A stretch of 44,517 bases of DNA from Archangiaceae bacterium (GTDB lineage: Bacteria > Myxococcota > Myxococcia > Myxococcales > Myxococcaceae), in assembly GCA_016879935.1 (NCBI GenBank), contig JAACJQ010000122.1, positions 1 to 44,517 on the forward strand. The letters are read 5' to 3'. Shown piece by piece: positions 11,371 to 19,382 of the stretch; position 1 is the first letter of the stretch; the number at the start of each line of letters is the position of its first letter. The position numbers and the translations under genes were made by a program. The notes beneath the pieces were generated by a model that did not search any database, was not told where the DNA came from, and saw nothing but the letters and a program-made list of their open reading frames with translations.

Positions 11371-13632
11371 TCACTGCTCCCGCGCGTTGACGTACTCGGT
11401 CACGGTGCGGCGCGAGGGGTGGTCGTCTCCCGCGACCTCGAGGAAGCGGCGGTAGCTCACGAGCGCGCGCTCACGCTGGTCGAGCCGCACGTACGCTTCT
11501 CCTTCGAGGCGGTAGCACTCCGGCACCACCTTGGGCTCCTTGAAGCATGGCGCGACGGCGCCGAGCACCTCGGGGAAGCGGCCATTCTGCATGAGCGCGC
11601 GGCAGCGCTGCACGAGGGGCAGGGCGAGCGACTCGGTGTACGACATGACGGGGCCGAGCTTCTCTTTGCCGACCCGCGCCACGCTGCCCGGAGCGTTCGC
11701 GGTGGCGTCGACGGTGGCGACGTCGAGCTTGAGCTCCACCGTGCCGGCGTTGTCGCTGACCGACTGATCGAGGAAGCCGAGCTCGAGGAACACCGCGCCC
11801 GAGACGAGCGTCGTGCCACCGGGCTTGAGCGAGCCGGCCGAGAAGGCGCCGTCTTTGAGCCGCACGCGCCACGTCACCACCAGCGGCACGCCCTCACCGA
11901 GCTGCGCGCTGGCGTCGGCGGGAACACTCAGCTGGTACGTCTTCTCGTGATCGAGCTCGATGCGCTTGGCCTGCTCGAAGTCGGCGCACTGCCGCGGGTC
12001 GATGCGCAGGCGCTGGTTGGAGCCGTTGTGGTTCAGCAGCAGCACCGCCATCTGTTCGCCTTCGACGCGCGCGCCGGGTTCGCAGATGACGCCGACGCTG
12101 CGCTTGCCCTTCACCTGCAGCGTCTCTCCATTCGCGATGGGCACCAGCTGCTTGCCGCTCGCGTCTTCGAACTCGAGCTGCACGTTGGCCAGCATCGGCG
12201 CGGGCTCGATGAGCGAGACGCGCCAGGTGCCATCGTCTTCGAGCGCCTTCCAGTGGGTGCGGGCGGGCCGCCGCGAGACGACGTGCGTGTCGGCCATGAG
12301 CTTGAGCGTGCGGTGCGTGTCGTCGACGACGGGCTGTGGCTTCGGTTCGTCGGGTGGCGCGACCACGACCTTCGGCTCCTCGGGCAGCACACGGCCGGGC
12401 AGCTTCGGCGGTGGAGGCAGCTTGATGGTCAGGGCTCCGTCGGGCGGAGGCGGCGGTGGGTCGGTGTTGAGCAGCTTCACCGTCACGCCCACGGCCGCGA
12501 GCAGCACGAGCGAGACGACGCCGATGGCCACGAAACGCAGCGCAGAGGCCCCGCTCTTCGCAGGGCGATCGGCCACGGGCTGCAGCTCCGCCTGCGTGAC
12601 GTCGGGGCTCGCCAGCTTCTTTTTCGGCTTCTTCGAGGTGGGCTTCCACGCGGCGAGCTGGTCTCGTTCGGCCTCGTCGAGCAGGCGGCCTTCACCGTCA
12701 GCTTCGTGTTCCGCCTCGTAGAGGAAGTCGAGCAGCAGCTTGAGCCGCTCGGCCGAGAAGCTCGGCGCGTTCTCGGAGAGGAAGGTCGTGAGCGCCTCGA
12801 GCAGCTGCTGCGCCGAGCGGTAGCGGGTCGAGAGGTCTTTCGCCATCGCGCGGTCGACGATGGCCTCGAGCGCCTCGGGCACGTCGGGGTTGAGCTCACG
12901 AATGGGCTGGTAGTCGCCCGCCACCAGCTTCGGCATCACCTGCATGAACGGGCCTTCGAAGGCGAGCTGGCCGGTGAGCATCTGGTACAGCGATGCGCCG
13001 ACCGCGTAGACGTCGGCGCGCGCGTCGACCTGTTTGCCGGTGGCCTGCTCGGGCGAGAAATAGAGGAACTTGCCCTTCACGACGCCGACCTGCGTCTCTT
13101 TGCGGCCCGCGAGGCGCGCCTTGGCGATGCCGAAGTCGGCGACCTTCACCTCGCCCTCGAAGCTCAACAGAATGTTGTCGGGCGTGACGTCGCGGTGCAC
13201 GAGGTGGAGCGGTCGGCCATCGGCGCCCTTTCTCGTGTGCGCGTGGTGCAGCCCCTTGAGCGTCTCGGCCGCGATGTACGCCGCGACGGGAATGGGCAGG
13301 TGCCAGAACCCCTTCTTGTCGGCGCGCGTGAGCACGTGGGCGAGGCTCTTGCCGTTCACCCACTCCATGGCGAGGTAGTACTCGCCGGCGACTTCACCGA
13401 ATTCGAAGACCTGGGCGATGTTGCCGTGCGAGAGGGTCGTCGAGATGCGGGCCTCGGCGATGAAGGCCTCGATGAGCTCATTCTGCGCCGCGAGCTCGGG
13501 GAGCACCTTCTTGATGACGACCGGTTTGACGACCCCAGCGGCGCCTTTGGCGTGCGCCAGCCACGCCTCGGCCATACCGCCATGGCCGAGGGAACGGACG
13601 AGCTCGTACTTGCCGAAGCGTTTCGACGCCAT
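11371..13632 (-). CDS. Membrane-anchored Hanks-type Ser/Thr protein kinase
   Basis: The 753-residue protein has an N-terminal kinase domain (about 8-285): glycine loop G-H-G-G-M-A at 16-21, ATP-binding Lys41 in V-I-K-K, catalytic loop H-R-D-V-T-P-D-N with Asp148, D-F-G at 166-168 and S-P-E-Q in the activation segment. The loop has Thr where most kinases have Lys (H-R-D-L-K-P-E-N), a variation I associate with myxobacterial kinases. After a basic Lys-rich linker there is one transmembrane helix (near 390-412), a Pro-rich stretch and a roughly 300-residue extracytoplasmic part of unknown fold. The ATG at 13632 was chosen because the kinase fold starts right after it; an upstream extension is not coding-like. 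It abuts pabA with no gap, so it probably heads the folate operon; RNase Z diverges. Confidence 0.93.
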   Translation of the reverse strand: MASKRFGKYELVRSLGHGGMAEAWLAHAKGAAGVVKPVVIKKVLPELAAQNELIEAFIAEARISTTLSHGNIAQVFEFGEVAGEYYLAMEWVNGKSLAHVLTRADKKGFWHLPIPVAAYIAAETLKGLHHAHTRKGADGRPLHLVHRDVTPDNILLSFEGEVKVADFGIAKARLAGRKETQVGVVKGKFLYFSPEQATGKQVDARADVYAVGASLYQMLTGQLAFEGPFMQVMPKLVAGDYQPIRELNPDVPEALEAIVDRAMAKDLSTRYRSAQQLLEALTTFLSENAPSFSAERLKLLLDFLYEAEHEADGEGRLLDEAERDQLAAWKPTSKKPKKKLASPDVTQAELQPVADRPAKSGASALRFVAIGVVSLVLLAAVGVTVKLLNTDPPPPPPDGALTIKLPPPPKLPGRVLPEEPKVVVAPPDEPKPQPVVDDTHRTLKLMADTHVVSRRPARTHWKALEDDGTWRVSLIEPAPMLANVQLEFEDASGKQLVPIANGETLQVKGKRSVGVICEPGARVEGEQMAVLLLNHNGSNQRLRIDPRQCADFEQAKRIELDHEKTYQLSVPADASAQLGEGVPLVVTWRVRLKDGAFSAGSLKPGGTTLVSGAVFLELGFLDQSVSDNAGTVELKLDVATVDATANAPGSVARVGKEKLGPVMSYTESLALPLVQRCRALMQNGRFPEVLGAVAPCFKEPKVVPECYRLEGEAYVRLDQRERALVSYRRFLEVAGDDHPSRRTVTEYVNAREQ

Positions 13633-13743
13633 GAATGAGACGGGCGGAACAATGGTGGAAGGGCGGGGCCCTCGCAAGACGACAACGTGTGCCCAGAAAA
13701 ACACGCGTCGGTCAGGGAGCCGTTCAGGTAGAGTCCACCTGCC

Positions 13744-14685
13744 GTGAGCTCGAGTGGCATGTCGCTGTTGCGTGTGACGTTCCTCGGGACCTCTGCGGCG
13801 GCGCCCACGCTCCACCGCAACGTCTCGGGCATTGCAGTGAAGGCCGACGCCGATCTGCTGCTGTTCGACTGCGGAGAAGGCAGCCAGCGGCAGATGATTC
13901 GCTACGGCACCGGCTTCTCGGTCTCGGCGGTGTTCTTCACGCACTTCCACGCCGACCACTACCTGGGAATCATCGGCTTCCTGCGCACGCTGGGCATGGG
14001 CGGGCGCGAGCAGCCGCTGACGCTCTATGGCCCGTTGTCGGCGCGAAAGGTGCTCGACACGGCGATTCACCTCGGCGTCGAGCGGCTCGCGTTCCCCGTC
14101 GACATTCAGGAGCTGAAGGCCGGCGAAGAGGTGAAGCGCGGCGGCTATCTGGTGCGCGCGGTGCGGGTCGATCACCGGGTGAACGCGCTGGGCTACGTGC
14201 TGCAGGAGGACACGCGGCCGGGCCGGTTCGATCTGAACGTGGCGAAGGCGTTGGGCGTTCCGCCCGGGCCGGCGTACGGCAAGCTGCAGAAGGGCGAGAC
14301 CATCACGCTCGAAGACGGGCGCGTGGTCGAGCCGTCGCAGGTGCTGGGGCCGTCACGGCGTGGCCGCAAGCTGGTCATCTCGGGAGACACGCGGCCGTGC
14401 GCGGCGATGATCGAAGCCGCGAAGGGCGCCGACGTGCTCATTCACGAGGCGACGTTCTCTGACGACGAGCAGGAGCGGGCGCTCGACACGCGGCACTCCA
14501 CGGCGCGCGAGGCGGGCAAGGTCGCGGCCGAGGCGCAGGTGAAGCGCCTCGTGTTGACGCACTTCTCGTCGCGGCACGACGTCGACCCCGAGCCGCTGGT
14601 GGCGCAGGCGAAAGAGGCGTTTCCCGGCGGGCCGGTCGATGCGGCGCGCGATGGCTACACCGTCGAAGTCGCGCCGGTGGAGTGA
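13744..14685 (+). CDS. rnz: Ribonuclease Z (tRNA 3' endonuclease)
   Basis: RNase Z cleaves pre-tRNA 3' trailers as a zinc-dependent metallo-beta-lactamase-fold dimer. The 313-residue product matches the roughly 305-residue short form. Motifs seen: F-L-G-T-S-A-A-A-P near the N-terminus, the metal motif T-H-F-H-A-D-H (66-72), V-D-H near 138, I-S-G-D-T-R-P with the metal Asp, I-H-E-A-T-F and the C-terminal L-T-H-F-S-S-R. The start is GTG at 13744, or ATG at 13759 (M-S-L-L-R-V-T-F-L-G-T), which begins closer to the conserved core; neither has a perfect ribosome site. It diverges from the kinase across 111 bases and converges with the S9 peptidase. Confidence 0.94.
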   Translation: MSSSGMSLLRVTFLGTSAAAPTLHRNVSGIAVKADADLLLFDCGEGSQRQMIRYGTGFSVSAVFFTHFHADHYLGIIGFLRTLGMGGREQPLTLYGPLSARKVLDTAIHLGVERLAFPVDIQELKAGEEVKRGGYLVRAVRVDHRVNALGYVLQEDTRPGRFDLNVAKALGVPPGPAYGKLQKGETITLEDGRVVEPSQVLGPSRRGRKLVISGDTRPCAAMIEAAKGADVLIHEATFSDDEQERALDTRHSTAREAGKVAAEAQVKRLVLTHFSSRHDVDPEPLVAQAKEAFPGGPVDAARDGYTVEVAPVE

Positions 14686-14775
14686 CGGCTCTGTCCGTGG
14701 CTACGACTGCGCCATGACGAAGTTGACGCGCGGACGATCAGGTGCGAGCCGCGCGCCGCAAGCGCTGAGGTCGAG

Positions 14776-16803
14776 CTACTTCTTCGTCCACTGATCGAGC
14801 CAGCCGAGCACCGTCTCGTGCCACAGCACGCTGTTGGCCGGCTTGAGCACCCAGTGGTTCTCGTCGGGGAAGTAGAGGAACCTGCTCGGAATCCCGCGGC
14901 GCTGGAGCACCGTGAACGTCGAGAGGCCCTGCGTGTCGACGACGCGAAAGTCTTTTCCACCGTGCACCACGAGCGTCGGCACCTTCCACTTCGCCACGTG
15001 GTCGACCGGGTTGTGCTTCGCGTAGCCGGCCTTGTTCTCCCAGGGCGTACCGCCGTGCTCCCACTCGGGGAACCAGAGCTCTTCGGTGTCGTAATAGGCC
15101 ATCGTCTCGTCGAGGTTGCCGTCGTGGTTGACGAAGCACTTCCACGGCTCGTTCCAGTTGCCGGCCATCCAGTTGATCATGAAGCCGCCGTACGAGGCGC
15201 CGAGCGCGCAGGCGCGGTCCTTGTCGATGAACGGGTACTTCGAGAGCGCGGCCGCGAAGCCCTTCTGGAGATCTTCGAGCGGCTTGCCACCCCAGTCGCC
15301 GTTGATGGCGTCGGTGAACTTCTGGCCGTAGCCGGTGGAGCCGTGGAAATCGATCATCACCGCGACGTAGCCGTGGCCCGCGTAGGCCTGCGGGTTCCAC
15401 CGGTAGTGCCAGTGATTGCCGAAGCTGCCCTGCGGCCCGCCGTGCACGAGGAACGCGAGCGGGTACTTCTTCTTCGCGTCGAAGTCGGCGGGCTTCACGA
15501 GGTAGCCGTAGACGGTGTCACCGTTCGCGCCGGTGAAGGAGAACTGCTCGGGCTGGCCGAGCTTCACGCCCGCGAGGAGATCGGCGTTCACCTTGGTGAG
15601 CTGTGTCGCATTCCCCTTGCCGTCGAGTGGCAGGCTCATGAGGTCTGAAGGAGAGAGCAGCGAATCGAGCGCGAAGATGAGCTTTCCACTCGAGGCGTCG
15701 ACCGAGCTGACCGAGCCCTGGTTGAACAGTCGTGTCGCCTGGCCGCTCGCGACGTCGATGCCGAACAGCGCGACCTGCCCGACGTCGTCGCTCGTCACGT
15801 AGAGCGTCTTGCCGTCCTTCGCCCAGACGAGCGAGCCGGCCGAACGATCCCACGCGTCGGTGAGAGAGCGCTCGGTGCCCTTTGCCCAGTCACGCACGAT
15901 GACGCGCAGCTTGTCGGCTTCGTACCCGGGGCGGCTCATCGCGAGGTACGCGAGCTGCGTTCCATCAGGCGAGAAGACGGGCTGGGTGTCGGTGGCGCGG
16001 TTGGTGGTGGTGAGCTTGGTGGGCGCCTTCGAGCCGTCGACGGGCGTGACGAAGAGGTCCAGGTCGGTGCTCCAGGCTTCGGTGCGGCCCACGTCGCGCG
16101 CGGTGAAGACGATCGACTTGCCGTCGGCGGTGAAGGTGAACTCTTCGGAGCCGCCGAACGGCTTGGGCGGCGCGTCGGCGGCGAGCTTCTTCGTGACGTC
16201 GACGATGGTGCCGCCCGAGGTCTTCGTGACGAAGAGGTGCGCGCGGCGGCCGTCTTTCCACGTGTCCCAGTGGCGGACGAAGAGCGAGTCGTACAGGCGG
16301 CCCGAGGCCTTCGACTTCGCCTGCTCGTCGAGGCGCTTCTTCGTGCAGTCGAGGGTGTCGCAGTCGACGAAGGTCTCGGCGGCGAAGGCGATCATCGAGC
16401 CGTCGCGCGACATCGTGTACGAGTCGATGTCGATGGGTGACTTCGTCACCTGCGTGGGCTCGCCACCCTCGAGCGAGAGCTTCCACACCTGGCTCGAACC
16501 ACCGCGCGCCGAGAGGAAGAAGATCGACTTGCCGTCGGGGCTGAAGGTCGGGTCGGAGTCGGGGCCGGGGTCGCTCGTGAGCTGGCGCGGGTTGGAGCCG
16601 TCGGCGTTGATCAGCCAGAGATCGATGAGGCCCTTGTTGGCCTCGAGATCGGTCGTGCGGAGCGTGTACGCGATGCGCGAACCATCGGGCGAGACCTTGA
16701 ACGCGAGCAGCCGGCGCAGCGCGACCTGATCTTGAACGGTGTACGCGTGGGGCTTCGCAGACGCCTGGGAGAGCAGGGCGGAGACGAGCAGGGTGGTGAG
16801 CAT
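14776..16803 (-). CDS. Exported S9 family peptidase (prolyl oligopeptidase type)
   Basis: The 675-residue serine peptidase has a cleavable signal peptide (M-L-T-T-L-L-V-S-A-L-L-S-Q-A-S-A), so it acts outside the cytoplasm. Residues about 30-400 are WD40/TolB-like propeller repeats (F-S-P-D-G-K/T repeated), which in this family gate access to the active site. The C-terminal alpha/beta hydrolase domain has the nucleophile elbow G-A-S-Y-G-G (Ser537), Asp618 in H-G-G-K-D-F and His650 in D-E-N-H-W-V, a complete triad. It most resembles dipeptidyl-peptidase or acylaminoacyl-peptidase members; specificity is not readable. Two Cys residues near 153 and 158 could form a disulfide. It diverges from the phosphatase gene at 16905. 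Confidence 0.93.
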   Translation of the reverse strand: MLTTLLVSALLSQASAKPHAYTVQDQVALRRLLAFKVSPDGSRIAYTLRTTDLEANKGLIDLWLINADGSNPRQLTSDPGPDSDPTFSPDGKSIFFLSARGGSSQVWKLSLEGGEPTQVTKSPIDIDSYTMSRDGSMIAFAAETFVDCDTLDCTKKRLDEQAKSKASGRLYDSLFVRHWDTWKDGRRAHLFVTKTSGGTIVDVTKKLAADAPPKPFGGSEEFTFTADGKSIVFTARDVGRTEAWSTDLDLFVTPVDGSKAPTKLTTTNRATDTQPVFSPDGTQLAYLAMSRPGYEADKLRVIVRDWAKGTERSLTDAWDRSAGSLVWAKDGKTLYVTSDDVGQVALFGIDVASGQATRLFNQGSVSSVDASSGKLIFALDSLLSPSDLMSLPLDGKGNATQLTKVNADLLAGVKLGQPEQFSFTGANGDTVYGYLVKPADFDAKKKYPLAFLVHGGPQGSFGNHWHYRWNPQAYAGHGYVAVMIDFHGSTGYGQKFTDAINGDWGGKPLEDLQKGFAAALSKYPFIDKDRACALGASYGGFMINWMAGNWNEPWKCFVNHDGNLDETMAYYDTEELWFPEWEHGGTPWENKAGYAKHNPVDHVAKWKVPTLVVHGGKDFRVVDTQGLSTFTVLQRRGIPSRFLYFPDENHWVLKPANSVLWHETVLGWLDQWTKK

Positions 16804-16904
16804 GCGGGGCGTCTACTGCGATGCTCGGGCGGGATGAACCAGAACCGTGAGACGAAGCCGGAGCGGAGGCGGAGGCGGAGTCGACTGGAGAGGAGTGCAT
16901 CGGA

Positions 16905-17408
16905 ATGCGGGTTCACTGGGTCGAGGGGCTCTCGGTGGGAAGGCTGGGCATCTGTGCGCGGCCGCGTGGCAACGACTGGCTCGACGATGAGCTGAAGCAG
17001 GCGAAGGCAGACGGTGTCGACGTCGTGGTCTCGCTGCTCGAAGACGATGAGGCGAAGGAGATCGGCGTGCAAGACGAAGCCGGCGCCGCGAGCCGGGCGG
17101 GCGTCGAGTTCTGGCGTTTCCCCATCGCCGACCGTGACGTGCCTGCTGACGAAGGCGCAGCGGTGGCGTTCGCCCGCAAGGCGTGGGCGCGCGTGTCGGC
17201 GAACGGCTCGGTCGTCATTCACTGCCGCATGGGCATCGGCCGCTCGTCGGTGATGGCTGCGCTCGCGCTGGTCGTTGGCGGTGTTCCCGTCGTGCGCGCG
17301 TGGCAGCAGTTGTCGATGGCGCGAGAGATGGTGGTGCCTGACACGTTCGAGCAGAAGGCCTGGGTCGATCGTGTCGCGAAGCGTCTCGCCGACGGGGAAC
17401 TGCAATGA
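16905..17408 (+). CDS. Dual-specificity / tyrosine phosphatase family protein
   Basis: The 167-residue cytoplasmic protein carries the signature H-C-x5-R loop: H106-C107-R-M-G-I-G-R113-S-S. Cys107 should form the phosphocysteine intermediate and Arg113 bind phosphate. An Asp in P-I-A-D-R-D (76 or 78) may act as the general acid. The N-terminal W-L-D-D-E-L and V-V-S-L-L-E-D-D-E elements fit the plant/bacterial dual-specificity or cyclin-dependent-kinase-inhibitor-3-like phosphatase fold. The substrate is unknown; a link to the Ser/Thr kinase encoded 3 kb away is only a guess. The stop overlaps the next gene by four bases (ATGA). About 100 bases separate it from the divergent peptidase, including a GGAGGCGGAGGCGGAG run. 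Confidence 0.87.
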   Translation: MRVHWVEGLSVGRLGICARPRGNDWLDDELKQAKADGVDVVVSLLEDDEAKEIGVQDEAGAASRAGVEFWRFPIADRDVPADEGAAVAFARKAWARVSANGSVVIHCRMGIGRSSVMAALALVVGGVPVVRAWQQLSMAREMVVPDTFEQKAWVDRVAKRLADGELQ

Positions 17409-17773
17409 GCCGCTGGGCGAGTCTGGTGTTTCTCGCGGCGGCGCTGGCCTGCGCACCGGCGAAGGTCCTCGTCACCCCACGGCCACCGCCGATGCCCGCA
17501 GACCTCGAGCCCCAGTTCCTGAACGCCATCCTGAGTCGGAAGATCGAGTTCCAGTCCTGCGCGCAGCGTCACCGGACATGGGGCGAGACCGACGCTGAGA
17601 AGATCGTCATGGCGTTCGTCATCGAGGTCAGCGGGCACGTTCGCGATGCGCACCAGGTCGGTGGGGTCGAGCAGCCCGCGCTTGCAGCGTGTCTCGCGGC
17701 GGCGCTCGAGACGATGGTCGTGACTCCGCCGCCGGCTGCGGCGGCGCCGATCTTCTTCCCGTTCAAGTACTGA
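17405..17773 (+). CDS. Small lipoprotein with AgmX/PglI-like C-terminal region
   Basis: The 122-residue product has a signal sequence with a lipobox (L-A-C, Cys16), so it is probably membrane-anchored. After a Pro-rich linker, the rest (I-L-S-R-K-I-E-F-Q-S-C-A, then I-V-M-A-F-V-I-E-V-S-G-H-V-R-D-A, then A-A-C-L-A-A-A-L) has the spacing of the AgmX/PglI C-terminal domain of myxobacterial motility proteins, including a pair of Cys that may form a disulfide. The similarity is weak and read by eye. Its ATG overlaps the phosphatase stop (ATGA), suggesting coupled expression. It converges with the 89-residue gene, stop to stop. Confidence 0.72.
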   Translation: MSRWASLVFLAAALACAPAKVLVTPRPPPMPADLEPQFLNAILSRKIEFQSCAQRHRTWGETDAEKIVMAFVIEVSGHVRDAHQVGGVEQPALAACLAAALETMVVTPPPAAAAPIFFPFKY

Positions 17774-17774
17774 C

Positions 17775-18044
17775 TCACCAGTTCTTCGGCACGCACGCGT
17801 CTGCAGCCCAGCGCTCGACCGTTTCGACGATGCCACCATCGACTCGTCGACTCGTCACACGCTCACGACGCCCATCCTCCCATTCGAGCTTCGTGATGGA
17901 GCCGCCTGGAATGGGCTCGGTGCACTCCATTCCGCCGACGCCGCCATCGACACGACCGAGGATCGAGCACGGAGAGATCTCGTATTTCGTCCTGCTCTTC
18001 TCGGGAGCCCCACTCACCACGAGCGCGAAGACGAGCTTCCACAT
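17775..18044 (-). CDS. Small exported hypothetical protein
   Basis: The 89-residue product starts M-W-K-L-V-F-A-L-V-V-S-G-A, a short hydrophobic signal-like segment, then continues as a polar domain with three Cys (S-P-C-S, M-E-C-T, D-A-C-V). I do not recognise a family. It begins three bases after the stop of the TIMP-like gene on the same strand and is probably co-transcribed with it. Its stop almost touches the stop of the convergent lipoprotein gene (17773). Confidence 0.6.
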   Translation of the reverse strand: MWKLVFALVVSGAPEKSRTKYEISPCSILGRVDGGVGGMECTEPIPGGSITKLEWEDGRRERVTSRRVDGGIVETVERWAADACVPKNW

Positions 18045-18047
18045 CGG

Positions 18048-19310
18048 TCACTCCGGTAGCGTGAGGTTCACGATCGCGTCACCCTCGAACGCGCGCTTCG
18101 CCGTCACGCACTTCTTCATGTCGGCAGGTGCGCACGCGCGCACGACGAGCACCACGCCGCCGAGTTCCTTCACCACGATCGCGCCGCTCGCGTCGGTTCC
18201 CGCTCCGGTGCTGCGATTCCCGTTCTCGGGAGCGACGTTCACCTGCGCCCCTTGAACGACCGCGCCCGACTTCGACTTCACCACCACCTTCAGCGAGATC
18301 GTCTGCATCGGCTGCGGCACCACGAAGTCGACCGGACCCGAGCGACCGGCAGGTGCGACCGTCACCGCTTTCGCCTTCTTGCGATCGGTCACGCCCGGAG
18401 CCCACGTCGTCGGGAAGGGTGACGTCGGAGAGAGACCGCCGAAGTCCTCCGGCGAGACCGCGAGCACGTACGCGCCCGGAGCGAGGCCCGAGACCTCGAA
18501 CGTTCCATCGACCTTCGTCGTGTCAGCCGCGCGCCAATGCGGGGCGCCCTTCTGCGGGAGCGCGTACACCTCGACGCCAGCCACCACACCGCCATCGGGG
18601 CCCGTGACGCGCCCATCGATTCTGCCGTTCCACTGCACGTTCAACATCGGCTTCGCGCACGACGCGGCGTGGGGGACGAAGACGGTGGTGGAGGACCGCT
18701 CCCACAGCGTCGCGATGTCGGAGACGAGCTCGAGGCGATGGCTCCCCGGTGGAAGGTCGAGCGTGAAGGTGCCGTTCTTCGCCACCTTCGCCGAGACGCC
18801 CGCATCGGCCGCGCGCACTTCGAGTTTCTCGAGCGGCAGCTTCTCGTGGCCTTCCATGCGCACGACGCGCCCTTCGACCTTCGCGAGCAACCGCTTCGGC
18901 AGCGCGTGCGCATAGGCGACGTCTTCGTCGCTCGTCCCGAGCCGATGCGTGCGGGAGCAGGCTCCAGCGCTGAGCTGGCCGGCCGCACCACCGGCGTAGA
19001 CGACGTACGTCTTGCCCACGTCGAACGCGATTCCGCAGATGTTGCCGTTCGTCTGATGCGTGAGCTCGACCGTCTTCCCCAGCGGTGTGTCGGCGTGCAG
19101 CGTCTCGATGAGCTCGAACGTCGTGGTGGCGGTGCCGCTCGAGAGGCTACCGGTCGCCTGCGTCGGCTTCGACGAGAGCACCTTGCCGACGAACACCGTC
19201 GCCGAGAACATCGTCTCGCACGGAGGGCCGGGCGCCTGACACGAGCACGCGTCTGCTTCCTGCGAGGTGAGCACCGCCACGACGGTCACGACCACGAGGA
19301 GTGCGCGCAC
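18048..19310 (-). CDS. Secreted TIMP/NTR-like protein with carboxypeptidase-regulatory-like repeats
   Basis: The 420-residue product has a signal peptide ending near A-D-A, after which the mature protein would begin C-S-C, as in tissue-inhibitor-of-metalloproteinase (NTR-fold) proteins. Further Cys residues (P-P-C-E, N-I-C-G, G-A-C-S) fit the NTR module over about residues 20-130. Later segments (V-E-G-R-V-V-R...L-P-P-G-S-H-R-L-E, I-D-G-R-V-T-G-P-D-G-G-V-V-A-G-V-E-V...V-S-G-L-A-P-G-A-Y) are carboxypeptidase-regulatory-like beta sandwiches. A role in binding or inhibiting exported enzymes is possible but unproven. The start is GTG at 19310 with no strong ribosome site. The 89-residue gene follows after three bases. 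Confidence 0.82.
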   Translation of the reverse strand: MRALLVVVTVVAVLTSQEADACSCQAPGPPCETMFSATVFVGKVLSSKPTQATGSLSSGTATTTFELIETLHADTPLGKTVELTHQTNGNICGIAFDVGKTYVVYAGGAAGQLSAGACSRTHRLGTSDEDVAYAHALPKRLLAKVEGRVVRMEGHEKLPLEKLEVRAADAGVSAKVAKNGTFTLDLPPGSHRLELVSDIATLWERSSTTVFVPHAASCAKPMLNVQWNGRIDGRVTGPDGGVVAGVEVYALPQKGAPHWRAADTTKVDGTFEVSGLAPGAYVLAVSPEDFGGLSPTSPFPTTWAPGVTDRKKAKAVTVAPAGRSGPVDFVVPQPMQTISLKVVVKSKSGAVVQGAQVNVAPENGNRSTGAGTDASGAIVVKELGGVVLVVRACAPADMKKCVTAKRAFEGDAIVNLTLPE

Positions 19311-19382
19311 CTGATCAGCCTACTCGGGTTGCTCCGCTCGACTCCGCCCGCGCGAGCGACCTTCGCCGCGGCGTGTTGTCGG

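Noticed and set aside
10699..13638. A 979-codon open frame on the plus strand across the pab/kinase region
   Set aside because: It is antisense to pabA and the kinase; its translation is His/Arg/Leu-biased low-complexity typical of a GC-rich shadow frame and shows no domain.
13633..14175. Upstream extension of the kinase frame over the RNase Z gene
   Set aside because: The extension is antisense to RNase Z and has no kinase-related sequence; the kinase fold begins right at the ATG at 13632.
16860..16900. GGAGGCGGAGGCGGAG short repeat as an operator or riboswitch
   Set aside because: It is only a short purine-rich run in a GC-rich divergent promoter region with no conserved partner sequence; it may simply offer ribosome-site-like sequence.
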